DNA of 22,845 bases from Nitrospirae bacterium CG2_30_53_67 (GTDB lineage Bacteria > CG2-30-53-67): assembly GCA_001873285.1 (NCBI GenBank), contig MNYV01000101.1:1-22845 (forward strand), written 5' to 3'. Below are positions 7,975 to 15,257 of the stretch, in pieces (the stretch's first letter is position 1; every line of letters begins with the position of its first letter). Both the position numbers and the translations under genes were made by a program. Under the pieces are notes generated by a model. The model saw only the letters and a list, made by a program, of their open reading frames with translations. It searched no databases and was not told where the DNA came from.

Positions 7975-8847
7975 TCATCTCCGCTCGATATCCCGGTATC
8001 GAACGGATGTTTTGTACCCCTTCTCTTCCAGATGCTTCTTCACGTTGTCTACCACGACCACGGAGCGGTGGCGGCCGCCGGTGCATCCGAACCCCAGGGT
8101 CAGGTAAGACTTCCCTTCCTGAACAAAGAGAGGGAGCAGATAATCCAAAAATTCATAGAACCGGGTTAAATATTCCTGCGTCTCTTTCCGATCGAAGACG
8201 TACCGGACCACCTCAGGATCCTTGCCGGTGCGATCCCTCAACGTATCCACAAAAAACGGGTTGGGAAGGAACCGGAGATCAAATATCATATCCGCATCAT
8301 ATACTATCCCATATTTAAACCCGAATGCAACCAGGGAAATGGATATCCGCCTGCTTCGAATCGTGGATTCAAACTGTTTTCTGAGAACGTCCCTCAGGCC
8401 GTGGATGGAATAATCCGAGGTGTCGATCACGAGATCGGAACTCGCCTTGACATCGGCCAGCATCTCCCGTTCAAGGGCCAGGCCTTCAAGAACCGAGGTT
8501 TCAGCGAGGGGGTGTCTCCGCCGTGTCTCCTTGAACCGCCGTAGCAGCACCTCGTCCGAGGCATCCAGGAAGAGCACCTGGTATTCAAATCCGTTTTTCC
8601 TGATATCGCTCAACACATCATTGTATCTTTTCAAAAACTTTTTCTCCCGGATATCCACCACCACGGCGACTTTTTCAATCTCACTCCCGCTTTTCACACA
8701 GAGTTCCAGAAACTTGGGGATCAGTTCCATGGGAATATTGTCCACACAGAAGAAGCCCATGTCTTCAAACTGATGGATCGTGGTGCTCTTCCCCGACCCC
8801 GAAATACCGCTGATGATGGCAAGTTTAAGTGTCTGTTTCTTCATCAT
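7975..8847 (-). CDS. rapZ: RapZ/YvcJ-family nucleotide-binding protein
   Basis: This 290-residue protein is the RNase adapter / GlmZ-decay regulator family in enterobacteria, with YvcJ as the Bacillus counterpart. The P-loop GISGSGKST (residues 14-22) opens the kinase-like domain, followed by DMGFFCVDNIP. The C-terminal domain carries FGCTGGRHRSVVVVDNV, the family signature that binds RNA or metabolites in E. coli RapZ. Its ATG lies inside hprK (23-nt overlap), indicating coupled translation. Neighbouring ptsN, hprK and PTS genes are the usual context. Whether it acts as an RNase E adapter here is unknown, since the E. coli small RNAs need not exist. Confidence 0.96.
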   Translation of the reverse strand: MMKKQTLKLAIISGISGSGKSTTIHQFEDMGFFCVDNIPMELIPKFLELCVKSGSEIEKVAVVVDIREKKFLKRYNDVLSDIRKNGFEYQVLFLDASDEVLLRRFKETRRRHPLAETSVLEGLALEREMLADVKASSDLVIDTSDYSIHGLRDVLRKQFESTIRSRRISISLVAFGFKYGIVYDADMIFDLRFLPNPFFVDTLRDRTGKDPEVVRYVFDRKETQEYLTRFYEFLDYLLPLFVQEGKSYLTLGFGCTGGRHRSVVVVDNVKKHLEEKGYKTSVRYRDIERR

Positions 8848-9775
8848 GACTCTGAATTTTCCGGCTCAGCTTCTTCTCAAAAGATCGCGCGGGGAAATGG
8901 CCGGAGGACTTCAACAGGTAGTTTCTTGCAGCCACTTCTATGATCAAGGCCATATTCCTCCCGGGTGTCACGGGCATCCTTAAAAAAGGCTTCATGACGT
9001 CCATGATTTCAAAGGTGCGTTCCTCCAGACCCAGCCGGTCAAAACTTTCCGATGCCTTCCACTCCACCAGTTCAACAAACAGGTCGATCTCTTTTCCCTG
9101 CTGGATCGAAGAAACCCCGTACAGATCCTTGATATTAATGATCCCCAGCCCGCGGATCTCCATATGATGGCTGGTCATGTCGGGGCAGCTCCCCACCAGC
9201 GTCTCCATATCCTTCTTCTTGATCATCACCGTGTCGTCCGCCACCAGTCTGTGCCCTCGGTCTATGAGGTCCAGCGCGCATTCGCTCTTCCCGATCCCGC
9301 TTTTCCCGAGAATCAGGATCCCGACGCCATAGACGTCCACCAGCACACCTGAACGCGTGATACGGTGCGCCAGGGCCTCCTCCAGGTAGGAGGTAATGCG
9401 CTTGATGCAATGGGAGCTGTAAAGCGGCGAACGAAGGATCGGAATCTTTTTGAGATTGCATATCCGGACCAGTTCCTCAGGCACGTCCAATCCCTTGGTC
9501 ACAAAGAAACAGGGAAACATGCTTTCACTGAATTGATTCAGCCTGTTTTCCCTCTCTTCGGGAGACAAGGAGATCAAAAACGAGATTTCGGTCTCGCCGA
9601 GAAACTGGACCTTGGAGGAATCTATATGGGCGGTATACCCGGCCAGGGCCAGGCTCGACTTTTGTATTCGAGGCTTTCGAATGAGATGATTGAGACCCTC
9701 TTCCCCTGCGATCAACTCCAGCCGGAGCCTGGATTGATTCGCCTTGAACAGGTCGGAAACGGTGACCTGGGCCAT
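8825..9775 (-). CDS. hprK: HPr kinase/phosphorylase with Ser at the catalytic His position
   Basis: HprK phosphorylates and dephosphorylates Ser46 of HPr. The 316-residue protein has the variable N-terminal domain and then the catalytic core: GVLVDVYGVGILIL, P-loop GKSGIGKS (157-164), HRLVADD (Asp180-Asp181) and the signature MEIRGLGIINIKDLYG (205-220). One key position is odd. Family members have HGVLVD, where the His 15 residues before the P-loop Gly (His140 in Lactobacillus casei) takes part in catalysis. Here the codons read CGT TCA GGT GTG, giving Arg-Ser-Gly-Val, so Ser142 replaces that His. AAGGAGAGG precedes the ATG. The gene follows ptsN and overlaps rapZ. Confidence 0.95.
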   Translation of the reverse strand: MAQVTVSDLFKANQSRLRLELIAGEEGLNHLIRKPRIQKSSLALAGYTAHIDSSKVQFLGETEISFLISLSPEERENRLNQFSESMFPCFFVTKGLDVPEELVRICNLKKIPILRSPLYSSHCIKRITSYLEEALAHRITRSGVLVDVYGVGILILGKSGIGKSECALDLIDRGHRLVADDTVMIKKKDMETLVGSCPDMTSHHMEIRGLGIINIKDLYGVSSIQQGKEIDLFVELVEWKASESFDRLGLEERTFEIMDVMKPFLRMPVTPGRNMALIIEVAARNYLLKSSGHFPARSFEKKLSRKIQSHDEETDT

Positions 9776-9881
9776 AACCTCTCCTTATCGCGATGCCCGT
9801 ATTGCCGTAACCTCACCACATAGAGAAAACAAAAACCTTTTTGCCGCGAATGAACACGAATCTACCGGGAAAAATCATGGG

Positions 9882-10349
9882 TCATGGCCCGTACTTCTCA
9901 TCCTCTGCTCGGATCAGGTCATACAATTCTTCACGGGTTCTTGCCTTGAGGAGCCGTTTCCTGAAGCTCCTGTTCTTGAGAATCTTTGAGATCCTCGCCA
10001 GAGTCTTCAGGTGGTCCACCGGAGCGGCATCCGGAGCGGTCAGAACAAAAAACAGATGAACCGGCTTCCCGTCCATGGCATCGAAGTCGATCCCCTTCAA
10101 GGAGAGACCGAAGGCAAGAATCAGCCGGTCCAGATCCTTCAGCCTCCCGTGCGGGATGGCGATCCCTTCGCCGATGCCGGTGCTCGAAAGGGTCTCCCTC
10201 CCAAGAATCACTTCCAGAAATTCGTCCCGATCGCGGATCTTCTTCTGATCATACAGCAGGGACGCAAATTCCTTCAAGACATCCTTTTTATTTTGTCCTT
10301 TGAGGTCCGGAATCATCAGACTTTGTTCCAGCAGATCCGTCAATTTCAT
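9882..10349 (-). CDS. ptsN: PTS IIA-type regulator (EIIA-Ntr)
   Basis: This 155-residue protein is a fructose-family IIA domain without transport partners, as in the nitrogen PTS. The active loop GIGEGIAIPHGRL carries the phosphohistidine at residue 67, and MDGKPVHLFFVLTAPDAAPVDHLKTLARISKIL is the conserved second half. Family members regulate potassium transport, sigma-54-dependent functions or stress responses through their phosphorylation state. The position between hpf and hprK, downstream of rpoN, is the standard one. It begins 8 nt after the hpf stop. No EI-Ntr/NPr pair is visible, so the EI and HPr of this block may feed it. Confidence 0.95.
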   Translation of the reverse strand: MKLTDLLEQSLMIPDLKGQNKKDVLKEFASLLYDQKKIRDRDEFLEVILGRETLSSTGIGEGIAIPHGRLKDLDRLILAFGLSLKGIDFDAMDGKPVHLFFVLTAPDAAPVDHLKTLARISKILKNRSFRKRLLKARTREELYDLIRAEDEKYGP

Positions 10350-10357
10350 CCTTGATC

Positions 10358-10915
10358 CTACTCATAGACCGGTACGATCAGACCGAGATTCCCATCTTTC
10401 CTCCGGTAGAGAACATGGACCTGGTCGGTCTTTGAATCCGTATAAACGATAAAGTCATTTTCCAAAAGATCCAACTGCATGGCGGCTTCATCGGTGGACA
10501 TGGGTTTCGGGGCATATTTACGGGACCGGATGATCCTCGGTTTTGCTTTCGCCCTGCCGGTCTTTTTTTGTTCAGCGGGCTTCGGAGCAGCCGGTTTGGC
10601 CGCCTCTTCATTCAGCCGCGTCTTACCCTTCCCGCTCCAGTTTTTGGTTGTGAATTTTTTGTATCTCTGCCCGATACTTTCAATGGCACGGTCCACGGAC
10701 TGGTACATATCTTTGGTCTCTTCGCTCGCCTGGAATACCGAACCTCCGACATGGCATGTGACCTCCGCGAGATGCCGGTATTTTTCCACGTGCAGCCGCA
10801 CCTCTATATCCGACTCTTTATGAAAGCGGCGCTGCAGTTTCTTCAACTCCTTTTCGATGTGGTCCCGCAAACCATCGGTCAAATTCATATGTCTGGCCGT
10901 GATGTTCAACTGCAT
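10358..10915 (-). CDS. hpf: Ribosome hibernation promoting factor, long form
   Basis: This 185-residue protein has two domains. Residues 1-100 are the S30AE/YfiA ribosome-binding fold (MQLNITARHMNLTDGLRDHIEKEL, SDIEVRLHVEKY, DMYQSVDRAIESI). After a basic, Ala/Pro/Lys-rich linker comes the C-terminal dimerisation domain (SRKYAPKPMSTDEAAMQLDLLENDFIVY... VLYRRKDGNLGLI). Long HPF proteins dimerise 70S ribosomes into inactive 100S particles in stationary phase, whereas E. coli has separate short forms. GGGAGG precedes the ATG. It follows rpoN with a 227-nt gap, which leaves room for its own promoter; I could not identify one. Confidence 0.96.
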   Translation of the reverse strand: MQLNITARHMNLTDGLRDHIEKELKKLQRRFHKESDIEVRLHVEKYRHLAEVTCHVGGSVFQASEETKDMYQSVDRAIESIGQRYKKFTTKNWSGKGKTRLNEEAAKPAAPKPAEQKKTGRAKAKPRIIRSRKYAPKPMSTDEAAMQLDLLENDFIVYTDSKTDQVHVLYRRKDGNLGLIVPVYE

Positions 10916-11142
10916 GGCATGTCCTCCCTCGTTCTATTTTAAATTCGCTTCTATGATGCCCCGAGGGGACTCCTTCGAGACGAATGATGATCCGGCATGG
11001 AGATTCCGTCTCAAAACGCATTCTGAGATCCCCTGAACCGGTAAAAAAACTTTTTTGGGTATGGATGCGCGGCAAAAAAAGGCTCAATTGAAAAGCATCC
11101 CCCTTGCAGTCGTCACAGAAACATCACATCGTATAGGACGCA

Positions 11143-12567
11143 CTATCGGACAGAACGTTTTCTTTCGGTTGTGGAAAGAATCTTCTGTTCCATCCTGTAT
11201 TTGGTGACCGTCCTTCTCGCAATACTGATCCCCTTCTTCTTCAGGATTTCTACGATCTTCTGGTCGCTCAACGGCCTCCCCTGGTCTTCTTTCTGGATGA
11301 TATGGCGGATCTTTTCCTGGACGCTGATCGCTGAAACATCCCCTGTATGGGAGGGGACCCCGCTGCAGAAAAAGTATTTCAGTTCAAAAATCCCGTGGGG
11401 GGTATGCACGTATTTATTGGTGGTCACCCGGCTCACTGTGGATTCATGCATCTCGATGTCTTCGGCAACGTCTCTCAATACCATGGGCTTCAAATAAGCC
11501 CGCCCCTTCTCGAAGAATTCCCTCTGATACTTGAGGATGCTCTCCATGGTCCGATAAATGGTCTTCTGGCGCTGTTCAATGCTCCTGATCAGCCAGAGGG
11601 CTGATTTGAATTTGTTCTCCACATATTCCGAGGTGGACGCATTCATATCCTTCTTGTTCTGAAGCATCTTCCTGTAAAAACTGGAGATCTTCAGCCGGGG
11701 CAGTCCGTCATCATTTAATAAAATGACAAAATGATCCCCGTCAGGGACTACGTAGATGTCCGGAACAATGTAGACCGGATCCTCCCCTCCGAATGACCGG
11801 CCGGGCTTGGGTTCGAAGTTTTCGATCACCTTGGCAGCCAACTCCACGTCCTGCAACGCGACGCCGAGCTTGCGCGAGATACCGGCAAGGTCCTTCTTCT
11901 GCAACAGGGAAAGATAGTCCTTGATCAGGGTCTCCACCAGACTGCTGTCGCTTGCCAATTGTCCAGCCTGAATCAACAGGCACTCCGTCAGATCCCTCGC
12001 CGCCACCCCTGCCGGGTCGAAACTCTGGACCAGGGTCAGCGCACGCTGGACATCCTCTGCAGAAGCCCCGGTCATCTCGGCAATCTCTTCCTTGGATGAG
12101 CGCAGATACCCGTCCGCGTCAAGATTCCCGATGATGAACTCGCCGATTCGTCTCATGGCGCCGTCTTCGGTGGAGAGATTGAACTGCCATAGGAGATGCT
12201 CTCCAAGTGTGGTCTTTCTGGTGAGCGTGTTTTCGTAGGAAGGGGCTTCATCCTGATCAGAATAAGGCTCGTAGGCAGAATAGCCGGAATCCATGGAACC
12301 GCGAAGATAACTTTTCCAGTCAAAATCTTCTTCTTTTTTCTTATGCCGCTCTCCGTCTACCCGGTCTTTATTGGATTCCTGAGTTTGTTCTTCGGAAGAA
12401 GGCTCCAGGAGTTCTTCTTCCAGAACAGGATTTTCTATCAATTCCTGATGGATGCTCTGGATCAGCTCGAGTTTGGAGAGCTGAAGAAGCTTGATAGCCT
12501 GCTGAAGCTGGGGGGTCATGACCAGCTTCTGGGTCAATTTCAGACTGAGTCTCGTATCCAGCTGCAT
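11143..12567 (-). CDS. rpoN: RNA polymerase sigma-54 factor
   Basis: This 474-residue sigma-54 has all expected parts: a Gln/Leu-rich activator-contact region I at the N-terminus (RLSLKLTQKLVMTPQLQQAIKLLQLSKLEL), an acidic region II (residues about 55-100), a core-binding region, a helix-turn-helix (RDVAEDIEMHESTVSRVTTNKY) and the C-terminal RpoN box ARRTVTKYRMEQ, with KYR as usual. It directs transcription from -24/-12 promoters that need enhancer-binding ATPases. It lies 50 nt after lptB, the classical lptB-rpoN pairing, and precedes hpf and ptsN. I saw no convincing -24/-12 promoter in this window, though I did not search exhaustively. Confidence 0.97.
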   Translation of the reverse strand: MQLDTRLSLKLTQKLVMTPQLQQAIKLLQLSKLELIQSIHQELIENPVLEEELLEPSSEEQTQESNKDRVDGERHKKKEEDFDWKSYLRGSMDSGYSAYEPYSDQDEAPSYENTLTRKTTLGEHLLWQFNLSTEDGAMRRIGEFIIGNLDADGYLRSSKEEIAEMTGASAEDVQRALTLVQSFDPAGVAARDLTECLLIQAGQLASDSSLVETLIKDYLSLLQKKDLAGISRKLGVALQDVELAAKVIENFEPKPGRSFGGEDPVYIVPDIYVVPDGDHFVILLNDDGLPRLKISSFYRKMLQNKKDMNASTSEYVENKFKSALWLIRSIEQRQKTIYRTMESILKYQREFFEKGRAYLKPMVLRDVAEDIEMHESTVSRVTTNKYVHTPHGIFELKYFFCSGVPSHTGDVSAISVQEKIRHIIQKEDQGRPLSDQKIVEILKKKGISIARRTVTKYRMEQKILSTTERKRSVR

Positions 12568-12617
12568 AATGTCTATCGCACCCCGTTAAGGTTGATATCG
12601 GCTCAAGAACCGAGGTT

Positions 12618-13370
12618 CTATAAAACTTCAAAATCATGACCGAGATATTGATTTCTTACCACCGGATCTCGGGTCACCGCCTCGGGCGGCCCGCTGATCT
12701 GTATTCCTCCTTTTATCATTATATACAACCTGTCGGCAATTTTCAACATCTCTCTCGCGTTATGATCCGTAATTAAAACCCCGATCCCTTTCTCCTTCAA
12801 TTGGGCGATGATTCCCTGGATGTCGCCCACGGCGATCGGATCAATCCCCGCAAAGGGCTCATCCAGCAGGATCAGCGCCGGAGAGACGACCAGGGCGCGG
12901 GCAATCTCCACCCTGCGTCTTTCGCCGCCGGACAGGGTATAGGCCTTTTGTCTGCGAAGATGGGTGATCCCGAAATCCCGGAGCAAGGTTTCAAGCCTTT
13001 GTTTCCGCTCCATGGCCGTCAGGCGGAGAGTCTCGAGAATCGCCGTCAAATTCTGCTCGACCGTCAGCTTCTGGAATACCGAAGCCTCCTGAGGAAGATA
13101 GCTGATCCCCTTTCTGGCTCGGATCACCATGGGGTCATGGGTCATCTCCTGGTCACCGAGAAAGACCTGCCCTCGATCCGCCTGAATCAGTCCGACAATC
13201 ATATAAAAAGTCGTGGTCTTTCCGGCGCCGTTGGGACCGAGCAATCCCACGATCTCACCCGGTTCCACCACAAGGTCCACGCCTCGCACGGCGGGAGTCC
13301 CATTGTATCGTTTCACAAGGCCGACCGCCCGTAATCTCTTCGGGTTCTGAACCGCATGATCAGACGTCAC
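12618..13370 (-). CDS. lptB: LPS export ABC transporter ATPase LptB
   Basis: LptB is the cytoplasmic ATPase that powers extraction of lipopolysaccharide from the inner membrane with LptFG and LptC. The Walker [11 protein letters not shown]-loop [10 protein letters not shown], signature [15 protein letters not shown], Walker [14 protein letters not shown] and H-loop TDHNAREML are all intact. The open frame reaches a GTG at 13385, but the GTG at 13370 has AAGGAG 6 nt upstream, so I start there (250 residues). The protein usually ends near YLGHDF, as here. It follows lptA by 113 nt that hold a small palindrome, and precedes rpoN. Confidence 0.95.
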   Translation of the reverse strand: MTSDHAVQNPKRLRAVGLVKRYNGTPAVRGVDLVVEPGEIVGLLGPNGAGKTTTFYMIVGLIQADRGQVFLGDQEMTHDPMVIRARKGISYLPQEASVFQKLTVEQNLTAILETLRLTAMERKQRLETLLRDFGITHLRRQKAYTLSGGERRRVEIARALVVSPALILLDEPFAGIDPIAVGDIQGIIAQLKEKGIGVLITDHNAREMLKIADRLYIMIKGGIQISGPPEAVTRDPVVRNQYLGHDFEVL

Positions 13371-13396
13371 CTTCCGCTCCTTCACACACCGAATAT

Positions 13397-13446
13397 CCGG
13401 CTTGCGCCTCCTGCATCATGCTGCAGGGATGACGGTATCAAGCCGG
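13397..13446. repeat. Small palindrome between lptA and lptB
   Basis: CCGGCTT (13397-13403) is mirrored by AAGCCGG (13440-13446), and between them CCTGCA and TGCAGG (13410-13427) form an inner stem around TCATGC. The 50-bp structure resembles a REP-type palindrome. It could form a hairpin in the lpt mRNA, but it has no T-tract, so it is not a classical terminator. I saw no second copy in the window. Confidence 0.4.
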
Positions 13447-13483
13447 CGTCCCGCATCCTTTGAGAACCTTTTTTCAACGGAGC

Positions 13484-14008
13484 TCACGGTTTGGTTTTTC
13501 TCAAGGTGTCAGGATGGAACAGAAACTTGGGCCGCTCCGCCGTACTCCCTTCCACCTCGGCCCGATCCTCCTTGAGATAAACCCGGATCAGCGGCCCGGA
13601 AAGGGTATTGTTCCCATCCGAAACCCTGGCATTTCCCGTCAGGATCAGGAGATCCTGCGCCTCGATATATTCCGCCCGGTCCGACATCGAAGAGCGCGAA
13701 CCGGATATCACACGCACATGACCTGCCGCCAAGACTCGTTCGATATCCTGTCCGGAATTCGCGGTTTGAACATCGGCCTGATCGGCATGCATGACCATAT
13801 CGCCCCGGATCACCTTGACCCCTCCCAGAAAAACAATAGCCCCCGACTTGAAATCTCCTTCCATCCTGTCCGAGGTGATGGTCATCGGAAGGCTTTTCCC
13901 CTCCGGACCGGACGCATCTTCCGCTCCCGCGTCCTGAATCAGGAGGGAACAGAGCATGAGGAGACCGGCAAGGCATCGCAGGCGGGATAGGCGTCTTTTT
14001 ATATTCAA
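13484..14008 (-). CDS. lptA: LPS transport periplasmic protein LptA
   Basis: This 174-residue OstA/LptA-domain protein forms the periplasmic bridge that passes LPS from LptC to the outer membrane. A signal peptide is clear: a basic start (NIKRRLSRLR), a hydrophobic core (CLAGLLMLCSLLIQ) and a likely cleavage after AGA. The mature part has the repeating beta-strand pattern of the family (TITSDRMEGDFKSGAIVFLGGVKVIRGD, MHADQADV, RAEYIEAQDLLILTGNARV). The start is TTG, sharing TTGA with the stop of lptC, so coupling is likely. Its position between lptC and lptB supports the call. Confidence 0.92.
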   Translation of the reverse strand: MNIKRRLSRLRCLAGLLMLCSLLIQDAGAEDASGPEGKSLPMTITSDRMEGDFKSGAIVFLGGVKVIRGDMVMHADQADVQTANSGQDIERVLAAGHVRVISGSRSSMSDRAEYIEAQDLLILTGNARVSDGNNTLSGPLIRVYLKEDRAEVEGSTAERPKFLFHPDTLRKTKP

Positions 14009-14598
14009 GGCTTTTTTCTTTCTTCCTGTGTGTCAGGCGTAATCACGGTCTGAATTCCTCCGGTCAATTCCACTTTACGAAGATCCGTACGATAAGACAT
14101 CCGGCCGCCGCTCACCCGGTATCCGGACGTAACCAGCTTCACCGGCTGCTCGGAAGAAATCAGGTTTTTCTCCTTTTCCCAGACGAGCCGGTCGGCATAG
14201 AGGGTATACCCTGAATCGGTCACGACCTGGACATCTCCGGAGAGTTCAATGCGTTTCTCCTTTTCGAAATAATCTCCGAGAAGGCTCGACAGATGGACCC
14301 ACCCCCCTTGATTCAGCGGATACTCCACCCTGACCTGATCCATGTGAACCTGCGACCGGTCCAGAAAACGCTCCGCACGCTCCGCCCAAATCTCCCATTT
14401 CTGTTCTCCGTTGCCCCGTTCCGTAAAATGAAATTTCCGGATGGAAAGATCGGCGCGGGTCTTTGGCGCCTGAACAATGTCCCCCCTTTGCCTGAATGCC
14501 CCCTCTCTTAACATCAAGAAAAAAATCGGGAGGGAAACCAGAACCGCCAGAGCTGCGAAAAAGAGGCGGGAGTGATTCCCCCGGATAAAATCGCTCAC
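14005..14598 (-). CDS. lptC: LPS export protein LptC
   Basis: LptC is anchored in the inner membrane by one N-terminal helix and hands LPS to LptA. Residues RLFFAALAVLVSLPIFFLML form that helix, followed by beta-strand repeats such as VHLSSLLGDYFEKEKRIELSGDVQVVTDSGYTLYADRLVWEKEKNLISS, typical of the family. The frame opens at a TTG (14610) that shares TTGA with the upstream stop, but the GTG at 14598 has GAGG 6 nt upstream, so I prefer it; this gives 197 residues. Family sequences are poorly conserved, so the call rests on fold pattern and gene order. Confidence 0.88.
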   Translation of the reverse strand: MSDFIRGNHSRLFFAALAVLVSLPIFFLMLREGAFRQRGDIVQAPKTRADLSIRKFHFTERGNGEQKWEIWAERAERFLDRSQVHMDQVRVEYPLNQGGWVHLSSLLGDYFEKEKRIELSGDVQVVTDSGYTLYADRLVWEKEKNLISSEQPVKLVTSGYRVSGGRMSYRTDLRKVELTGGIQTVITPDTQEERKKP

Positions 14599-14606
14599 AA
14601 AATACC

Positions 14607-15257
14607 TCAACGTATTAAGAGTAACCTTTTGATTTTTTTGATATATTCAGAAGCCTCCACCCCGCTGACCGGCTGGTCCACGGAAAACCTCCCGCCGGCG
14701 TCCAAGTCCATGACTCCGGCTTGTAACACCACCATGACCGATCCGTAAAAGAGATGATCATTAGGGAGATCGGACGGCTGATTCGGAGGGATCGGCCTTC
14801 GGACTCCTGAGATACCCCCTTTTTTGATCATCCCGGACAGAACCTGCGCCATCTCTCCACGGCTGACCGGCTGGTCCGGCAAAAACCGGTGATTTTTAAA
14901 AACCGGCATCAGACCCAGTTGCACGGTCTTCAGAATCTCCTCCCTGGCCCAGTGGTCTCTGAGATCCACCATGATCGGGATCTCCGGGCGTGCGCGGAAC
15001 GAATCCTTGGGAAGCTCGTACACCAGCAGAGCAGCCAACCCGCCGCGGGTGAGCACCTGCACCTTGGAGAGCGGAGTCATTTCTTCCGGCAATTTCTGCC
15101 GGGTTGGAATCTCCTGGACAGGGGCCTTGGCAGGGGCGGGCACAGGAGCCGGAACCGCCGGGACTGAAACCGGACCATAAGGCACACAGCCGAAAAGGAT
15201 CATCGCCATCCCCACTCCGGCCAGATAAAGCACGGGATAAAGCACGGGGTCAGACAT
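14607..15257 (-). CDS. SLH-domain-like probable lipoprotein, 5' end altered by insertion
   Basis: The C-terminal two thirds contain two S-layer-homology-like units: VDLRDHWAREEILKTVQLGLMPVFKNHRFLPDQPVSRGEMAQVL, and a weaker one around DLPNDHLFYGSVMVVLQAGVMDLDAGGRFSVDQPVSGVEA. Near the N-terminus MAMILFGC ends in a plausible lipobox Cys, followed by a Pro/Ala/Val-rich linker. The protein could be an envelope lipoprotein. The start is doubtful: the ATG at 15257 lies inside the inverted end of the RAYT element, and the peptide before the Cys has no basic residues. A GGAG-preceded ATG at VGMAM is an alternative. The original promoter and signal peptide may have been lost. Confidence 0.7.
   Translation of the reverse strand: MSDPVLYPVLYLAGVGMAMILFGCVPYGPVSVPAVPAPVPAPAKAPVQEIPTRQKLPEEMTPLSKVQVLTRGGLAALLVYELPKDSFRARPEIPIMVDLRDHWAREEILKTVQLGLMPVFKNHRFLPDQPVSRGEMAQVLSGMIKKGGISGVRRPIPPNQPSDLPNDHLFYGSVMVVLQAGVMDLDAGGRFSVDQPVSGVEASEYIKKIKRLLLIR
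15225..15248. repeat. 12-bp tandem duplication at the transposon border
   Basis: The unit ATAAAGCACGGG occurs twice in direct succession (15225-15236 and 15237-15248). The second unit runs into the inverted end of the RAYT element at 15246. In the SLH-like gene this encodes VLYPVLY. It may reflect slippage or the insertion event. Confidence 0.6.

Noticed and set aside
9776-9881. Regulatory element between ptsN and hprK
   Set aside because: The 106-bp gap is unstructured to the eye, with no hairpin or promoter match I could defend.
10916-11142. Possible small gene in the rpoN-hpf gap
   Set aside because: The open frame here continues antisense-free into hpf in another frame, lacks a ribosome-binding site and has no family resemblance; I see no gene or clear promoter in this gap.
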